Positions 36,475 to 40,224 of a DNA stretch of 40,224 nt are shown here, in pieces. The stretch covers positions 1 to 40,224 of the forward strand of contig CANJHO010000014.1 of the NCBI GenBank assembly GCA_947474165.1. Direction: 5' to 3'. Position 1 is the first letter of the stretch. Each line of letters opens with the position of its first letter. Position numbers and translations under genes: made by a program. The notes under the pieces are model-generated. The model had not been told where the DNA came from, ran no database searches, and saw only the letters and a list, made by a program, of their open reading frames with translations. Source of the stretch: Legionellaceae bacterium. GTDB taxonomy: Bacteria; Pseudomonadota; Gammaproteobacteria; Legionellales; Legionellaceae.

Positions 36475-38248
36475 AAGTGCACCCAGCATGAAAGAAACCG
36501 TGCGATATCTTTGGCCATGCATTTGGACAAAGAACACCAAAACAGGAAAGACTCAGCTTATCCTAGCAATCTTGTTTATTCTCTTATCCATCGCACTGAA
36601 TTTAAGCGTTCCAATTTTTTTGAAAGAAGCCATCAATGCATTGGCAGGTCATGAAACTTTACTTAATAACCCACCCTTATTAATCATTATTACTTATGCC
36701 TTGGTTTGGGGTGCCTCTAAAGTATTTGTTTCCCTGAGCCAAGTGGTGGCTTTTCCCGTAGAAGTGGATGGGGCAAGAAGGTTTTGTCTACAACTGTTTG
36801 ACCATCTGCAACATCTTTCAACAAAGTTTCATAGGGATCGAAAATCCGGGGAAATTCTTAATACTATTGAACGAGCAAGAGGCTGCGCAATTGACTTAAT
36901 TGGTGCGCCTTTTGTGATGTTATTGCCGGTAATTATTGAGATTATTTTTGCAATGATTTATTTGAGTTATGTCTACGATATTTTTCTTGGGCTCATTCTA
37001 TTTTTAATGCTGATCTCTTATATGTTGTTGAGCTACTTCACCTCTCACTGGATTGTAAAATGCCGAATGAAGCAAAACATAGAAGATGCAGCCGCAAACT
37101 CGTACCTAATCGAGAGTTTATTGCATGCAGATACCGTGAAATGCTTCAATGCTCAACACTATGAAGTGAACGCTGCCGCTCAAAAGCTTCGAGAAAAAGA
37201 ACTTGCCGACACCAAAGCCTTAAATGCGGATGCTAAGATTCATCTTATTCAAAATACAATTATAGGGTTTTGCATTATTACCATGCTCTTAATTGCCGGA
37301 ACAAAGGTAACTGCGGGAAGCATGAACGTGGGTGATTTTGTACTGGTTCATGGCTATTTATTCATGTTTATGTTGCCACTATCCCTATTGGGCTATCGAA
37401 TTCGGATGACGAGGGACAATTTAGCTCGTTTTAAAAGCGCAATCGATTTGATGAAAATTCCTGTCGACATTCAAGATAAACCTAATGCCCAGGCGATAAA
37501 GTTCAAAGAGGGAAAAATATCTTTTGAACAAGTCAATTTTGGCTACAATAAACAAAGAAACATATTAGACAACATTAGCTTTAACGTTGAGCCTGGGACA
37601 ACGACAGCTATTGTAGGTGCATCCGGTTCAGGTAAATCGACGATAGCACGATTACTATTCCGTCTTTATGATTTAGACTCCGGCGAGATACGGATAGACG
37701 AACAAAATATTAGTGATATCCAACAAGGATCCCTCCGAGCAACACTAGGGATCGTTCCGCAAGAAACGGCCTTGTTTAATGATACTTTAAGAAATAACCT
37801 AATCTACGGAAATCCAAGTTGCACCGATGATGAACTAGTCGATGCAATACAAGCGGCACATCTTGAGTCTTTAGTGGCTAAATTGCCCGATGGATTAGAA
37901 ACCCGCGTTGGAGAAAGAGGACTAAAGTTATCGGGTGGTGAGAAACAAAGGGTGGCCATCGCAAGAATGTTGATTAAAAAACCCAAAATTTATATTTTTG
38001 ACGAAGCCACTTCAGCGCTCGATATGAAAACAGAGAAGGACATTCAAGCCTGTCTTAAGCAAATATCAAGCGATGTTACGACGCTTATTATTGCGCATAG
38101 ACTATCTACTGTAACTCATGCGGATAATATCTTGGTGTTGGCTAATGGTGTCATTATTGAGCAAGGTACTCATCAGGAATTATTAGAGCGTAAAGGAGCC
38201 TATGCCCAATTGTGGCAAGCTCAAAGCCAAGATAAAATGGTTACTTAA
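36467..38248 (+). CDS. ABC half-transporter, Atm1/HMT1-like, second of a pair
   Basis: From ATG 36467 the product has 593 residues; an earlier in-frame ATG at 36431 would overlap the first transporter by 44 nt. Six membrane segments are followed by an ATPase domain with Walker A GASGSGKST (384-392), signature LSGGEKQ (488-494), Walker B IYIFDEA (508-514) and AHRLST near 543. It shares the overall design with its neighbour but clearly differs in sequence (for example MNVGDFVLVHGYLFMFMLPL against LNVGDFVLINGYLFLLFEPL). This points to an old duplication and a heterodimeric exporter. Both ATP sites look competent. No terminator is obvious before the convergent integrase. Confidence 0.92.
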   Translation: MNESAPSMKETVRYLWPCIWTKNTKTGKTQLILAILFILLSIALNLSVPIFLKEAINALAGHETLLNNPPLLIIITYALVWGASKVFVSLSQVVAFPVEVDGARRFCLQLFDHLQHLSTKFHRDRKSGEILNTIERARGCAIDLIGAPFVMLLPVIIEIIFAMIYLSYVYDIFLGLILFLMLISYMLLSYFTSHWIVKCRMKQNIEDAAANSYLIESLLHADTVKCFNAQHYEVNAAAQKLREKELADTKALNADAKIHLIQNTIIGFCIITMLLIAGTKVTAGSMNVGDFVLVHGYLFMFMLPLSLLGYRIRMTRDNLARFKSAIDLMKIPVDIQDKPNAQAIKFKEGKISFEQVNFGYNKQRNILDNISFNVEPGTTTAIVGASGSGKSTIARLLFRLYDLDSGEIRIDEQNISDIQQGSLRATLGIVPQETALFNDTLRNNLIYGNPSCTDDELVDAIQAAHLESLVAKLPDGLETRVGERGLKLSGGEKQRVAIARMLIKKPKIYIFDEATSALDMKTEKDIQACLKQISSDVTTLIIAHRLSTVTHADNILVLANGVIIEQGTHQELLERKGAYAQLWQAQSQDKMVT

Positions 38249-38294
38249 TTCGGTTTCCACATCCGCTTGTTTCTTGATCGCACGCTCCCCTACG

Positions 38295-39491
38295 CTACTT
38301 GATTATACTGACTTGAGAATTAGTGAACATTGACACAAATTCGCTCCATTTGTTTAGTGCCTCTTTTCTTTGCAAAAGCATCTCGTTTTTATTGTAAGTA
38401 GCCATTATTTTAGGCATCTTATGTCCTAAGCATTTTTCAATTACTACAGGATCTATGTTTAAGGCTTCCCCCAATTGGGTTGCAAATGTTCTTCGAAGAT
38501 CATGAGCAGTCCACTTTAAAATACCAATTCTTTTTTGTAAGCGATGGATAGCTGTGGGCAACGCACGATCTGAAATAAGGTTTAAACCATCAGAACCACT
38601 AATAACATATTCACTCATACTGCAATTGAATAATTCCTTAAATAATAGTTTCACTAATTCTGAAAGATGGATCCGCATGCTAATACCGTTTTTTGTATTA
38701 CTTGCTGGTATAGTCCAAAGTGAATTTTCAAAGTCAAATTCTTTCCACTTTGCTAAACGTAACTCACCAGTTCGTACCCCTGTAAGTAATAATATTTTGA
38801 TGGCATTTTTAATTTGTAGAGAAGTATTATGTTTGCCTTCATCAATAAAGTGCCAAAGTTGTTTAATTTCATCAATTGTTAAGAATCGTTCTCTTGGTTT
38901 TTCTATTCCACCAATATCCCGAGCACGAATCAACGCAGCTGGATTAGCTTTTAATTCACCTCTACTAACTGCGTAATTTAAAACTTGCTTAATTGTACTT
39001 AGTACCTTATTTGCATGAGCACTAGAGCCTCGGGAAACTATTTTATCCAATGCTTTAGTAATATCTTTTGCTTCTAGTTCTTCAATATTCCTCTGTCCTA
39101 ACAATGGTAATATATCAGCATCAATTATCTGACGAATTTGTAGCGGTTGTTTTCTATGTTTAACTATATAGTTAGAATACCAGTGAGTAATCAAGGTAGT
39201 TATAGTGGTTTTTTCATCTTCCTTATTTATTTCAAGGAATTGTTTAGGATTCATTCCAGTAAGTTTAAGTTGTTTTAATTCAAGAAATTTTCTTTTAGCA
39301 TCTGCAAGGCTCATATTAGGATAGTGACCTAAACTTATTTTTTCCGTTTTATCATTAATTTTATATCTATATATCCATGCTTTAGTTCCTTTGGGTGAAA
39401 CCTTAATTCCAAACCCTTGTCCCTCGTATTCCTCAAATTGTTTCAAAGTTGGTTTTAAGTTTTTGATAAAGGTATTAGTGAAGCTGCTCAT
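38295..39491 (-). CDS. int: Tyrosine-recombinase integrase, P4 type (DUF4102)
   Basis: Site-specific recombinase of genomic islands and ICEs. The 398 residues begin with the DUF4102 arm-binding domain (FGIKVSPKGTKAWIYRYK, KISLGHYPNMSLADAK), followed by a core-binding domain (about 95-185). The catalytic domain has R240 (TGVRTGEL), K267 (NTKNG), H330-x-x-R333 (HDLRRTFAT), H357 (LGHK) and Y366 (ATYNK). The full set is present, so it should be active. Its start lies about 160 nt from a tRNA-Pro 3' fragment and it is read away from it, the usual place for an integrase near its att site. Confidence 0.95.
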   Translation of the reverse strand: MSSFTNTFIKNLKPTLKQFEEYEGQGFGIKVSPKGTKAWIYRYKINDKTEKISLGHYPNMSLADAKRKFLELKQLKLTGMNPKQFLEINKEDEKTTITTLITHWYSNYIVKHRKQPLQIRQIIDADILPLLGQRNIEELEAKDITKALDKIVSRGSSAHANKVLSTIKQVLNYAVSRGELKANPAALIRARDIGGIEKPRERFLTIDEIKQLWHFIDEGKHNTSLQIKNAIKILLLTGVRTGELRLAKWKEFDFENSLWTIPASNTKNGISMRIHLSELVKLLFKELFNCSMSEYVISGSDGLNLISDRALPTAIHRLQKRIGILKWTAHDLRRTFATQLGEALNIDPVVIEKCLGHKMPKIMATYNKNEMLLQRKEALNKWSEFVSMFTNSQVSIIK

Positions 39492-39504
39492 TACTGAAAT
39501 CCAA

Positions 39505-39528
39505 TTAGGTACACTTTTAGGTACACTT
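39505..39528. repeat. Perfect 12-bp tandem repeat upstream of the integrase
   Basis: TTAGGTACACTT occurs twice head to tail (39505-39516 and 39517-39528), starting 13 nt upstream of the integrase ATG. It could be a recombinase arm-type site or an operator; position is the only clue. Confidence 0.5.
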
Positions 39529-39654
39529 TTTTGTGTTTTTGAATGATATTCGATGTTATCGATTGATACAAGTTAAATTCAACCAGCCCTTATTAGATAT
39601 GGATTTTTTGAGGAAATAGGGTTAAAATGTAGTTTCATTTTTAATATGCATCTG

Positions 39655-39703
39655 TAGCATGGGGTGCTAGTGGTCGAAGGTTCAAATCCTTCCGTCCCGA
39701 CCA
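39655..39703 (+). other. att: Attachment site: 3' part of tRNA-Pro(GGG)
   Basis: The 49 nt read as the 3' half of a tRNA. An anticodon loop ATGGGGT (39659-39665) gives anticodon GGG. The variable region TGGTC follows, then the T-arm GAAGG-TTCAAAT-CCTTC (39676-39692), the acceptor strand CGTCCCG, discriminator A and CCA (39701-39703). The outermost anticodon-stem pair is broken (G39654 opposite G39670). No matching 5' half (CGGGACG...) exists upstream, so this is not a working tRNA gene. It is the repeat expected where an element has inserted into a tRNA-Pro 3' end. The rest of the 307-bp gap 39492-39798 holds nothing else I can name. Confidence 0.8.
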
Positions 39704-39798
39704 ATCCTGGCAAGGGTTTTAAAATTTAATTTTCCTGAAACAAAATATTTTGGTGCCGGTTTTCAGATCTATACCCAATGCAAATCAGTTTTCGGTTT

Positions 39799-40224
39799 CT
39801 ACACACCAAGGATCTGAAAATTTTTAGTCAACAATGTGCTTAATTTATCATTATAATATTGCGCAATGTTTTCAAAAAGTTGCATAACCTCAACCTTGAA
39901 GTCAGCAAATTTCTCGTAATATTTATTATACAAAATCGTTTTTCGCATGAATTTCCATAATCGTTCAATTAAATTAAGATTGGGTGAGTATGGTGGCATA
40001 AAAAGCAATTTAATTTTTGATGTTTTCAAATACTCATAAACCAATCCATTCTTGTAATATTTCGCGTTATCCAAGGTGATAAAAATTGCCTCTGCATTGG
40101 GATGTTTCTGCTCTATCGTCTCAAATAATTTCAAAGTGGATTGCGTGTTAATCGTATCATCCGTACGAATAATTACTTCCAATGTATCCGCATTTAATGC
40201 ACCGTTAATATTGATTCGTTGTCG
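39799..40224 (-). mobile_element. IS630-family transposase, C-terminal part, cut by window edge
   Basis: The frame is open to the last base and encodes 141 residues. It begins RQRININGALN, a typical IS630 phrase that normally lies just before the middle of the protein. LDNAKYY carries the second catalytic Asp, and PPYSPNLNLIERLWKFMRK carries the Glu of the DDE triad. The first Asp would be upstream, outside the window. A TTG start at 40182 would be an artefact of the cut. I cannot see both ends of the IS, so neither its terminal repeats nor its integrity can be judged. Confidence 0.9.

Noticed and set aside
39655..39703. Functional tRNA-Pro gene
   Set aside because: Only the 3' half is present; no acceptor 5' strand or D-arm can be found upstream.

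Overview
The window looks like part of an integrative conjugative element (ICE) in a gammaproteobacterium, most likely Legionella or a close relative. That assignment is inference. It rests on the type of HelA/CzcA efflux pump, the compact F-type transfer cluster, the moderately low GC content and the P4-type integrase beside a tRNA fragment. No ribosomal or housekeeping gene is present to confirm it.

Layout from left to right. (1) 22-4431: a heavy-metal RND efflux operon (CzcB/HelB-like adaptor and CzcA/HelA-like pump), probably cargo. (2) 4550-5657: a small Asn/Tyr-rich ORF of unknown function, then a gene-free stretch that looks like an F-family origin of transfer, then traM. (3) 5697-7552: a beta-lactamase-fold serine hydrolase and a GNAT acetyltransferase, also likely cargo. 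(4) 7725-31025, all on the minus strand: a tightly packed F-type conjugation cluster read traA-L-E-K-B-V-C-trbI-traW-U-trbC-traN-F-trbB-traH-G-D-I. It encodes pilin, core complex, pilus assembly proteins, mating-pair proteins, coupling protein and a 1918-residue MOBF relaxase-helicase with an added C-terminal Toprim domain. (5) 31200-34144: a regulatory module. A winged-helix protein faces an XRE-S24 repressor across a 249-bp gap that holds a 22-bp perfect palindrome. The repressor overlaps a YhcG-type PD-(D/E)XK nuclease-family gene. (6) 34145-38248: a gene-poor gap with a broken gene remnant and a strong palindrome, then two overlapping half-ABC transporters. (7) 38295-40224: a tyrosine integrase, a 49-nt 3' piece of tRNA-Pro(GGG) that is the likely attachment site, and an IS630-family transposase cut by the window edge.

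How the parts fit. TraI would nick the minus strand at oriT (predicted between 5043 and 5042). TraM would bind next to oriT and dock it to TraD, and the strand would pass through the Tra/Trb channel. The predicted polarity sends the efflux genes first and the tra genes last, as in F. Excision and integration would use the integrase and the tRNA-Pro 3' end. The S24 repressor is the obvious candidate for control of the module upstream of traA. Compared with F, traJ, traY, traP, traQ, traR, traX, trbE, trbF and the exclusion genes traS/traT are not seen. oriT-traM lies beyond the 3' end of traI instead of upstream of the pilin gene.

The strongest points for a second look are the oriT with two nic-like cores, the relaxase-helicase-Toprim fusion, the repressor/nuclease switch, and the short leader ORF plus hairpin ahead of the pilin gene. 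The left end of the element is not in the window.
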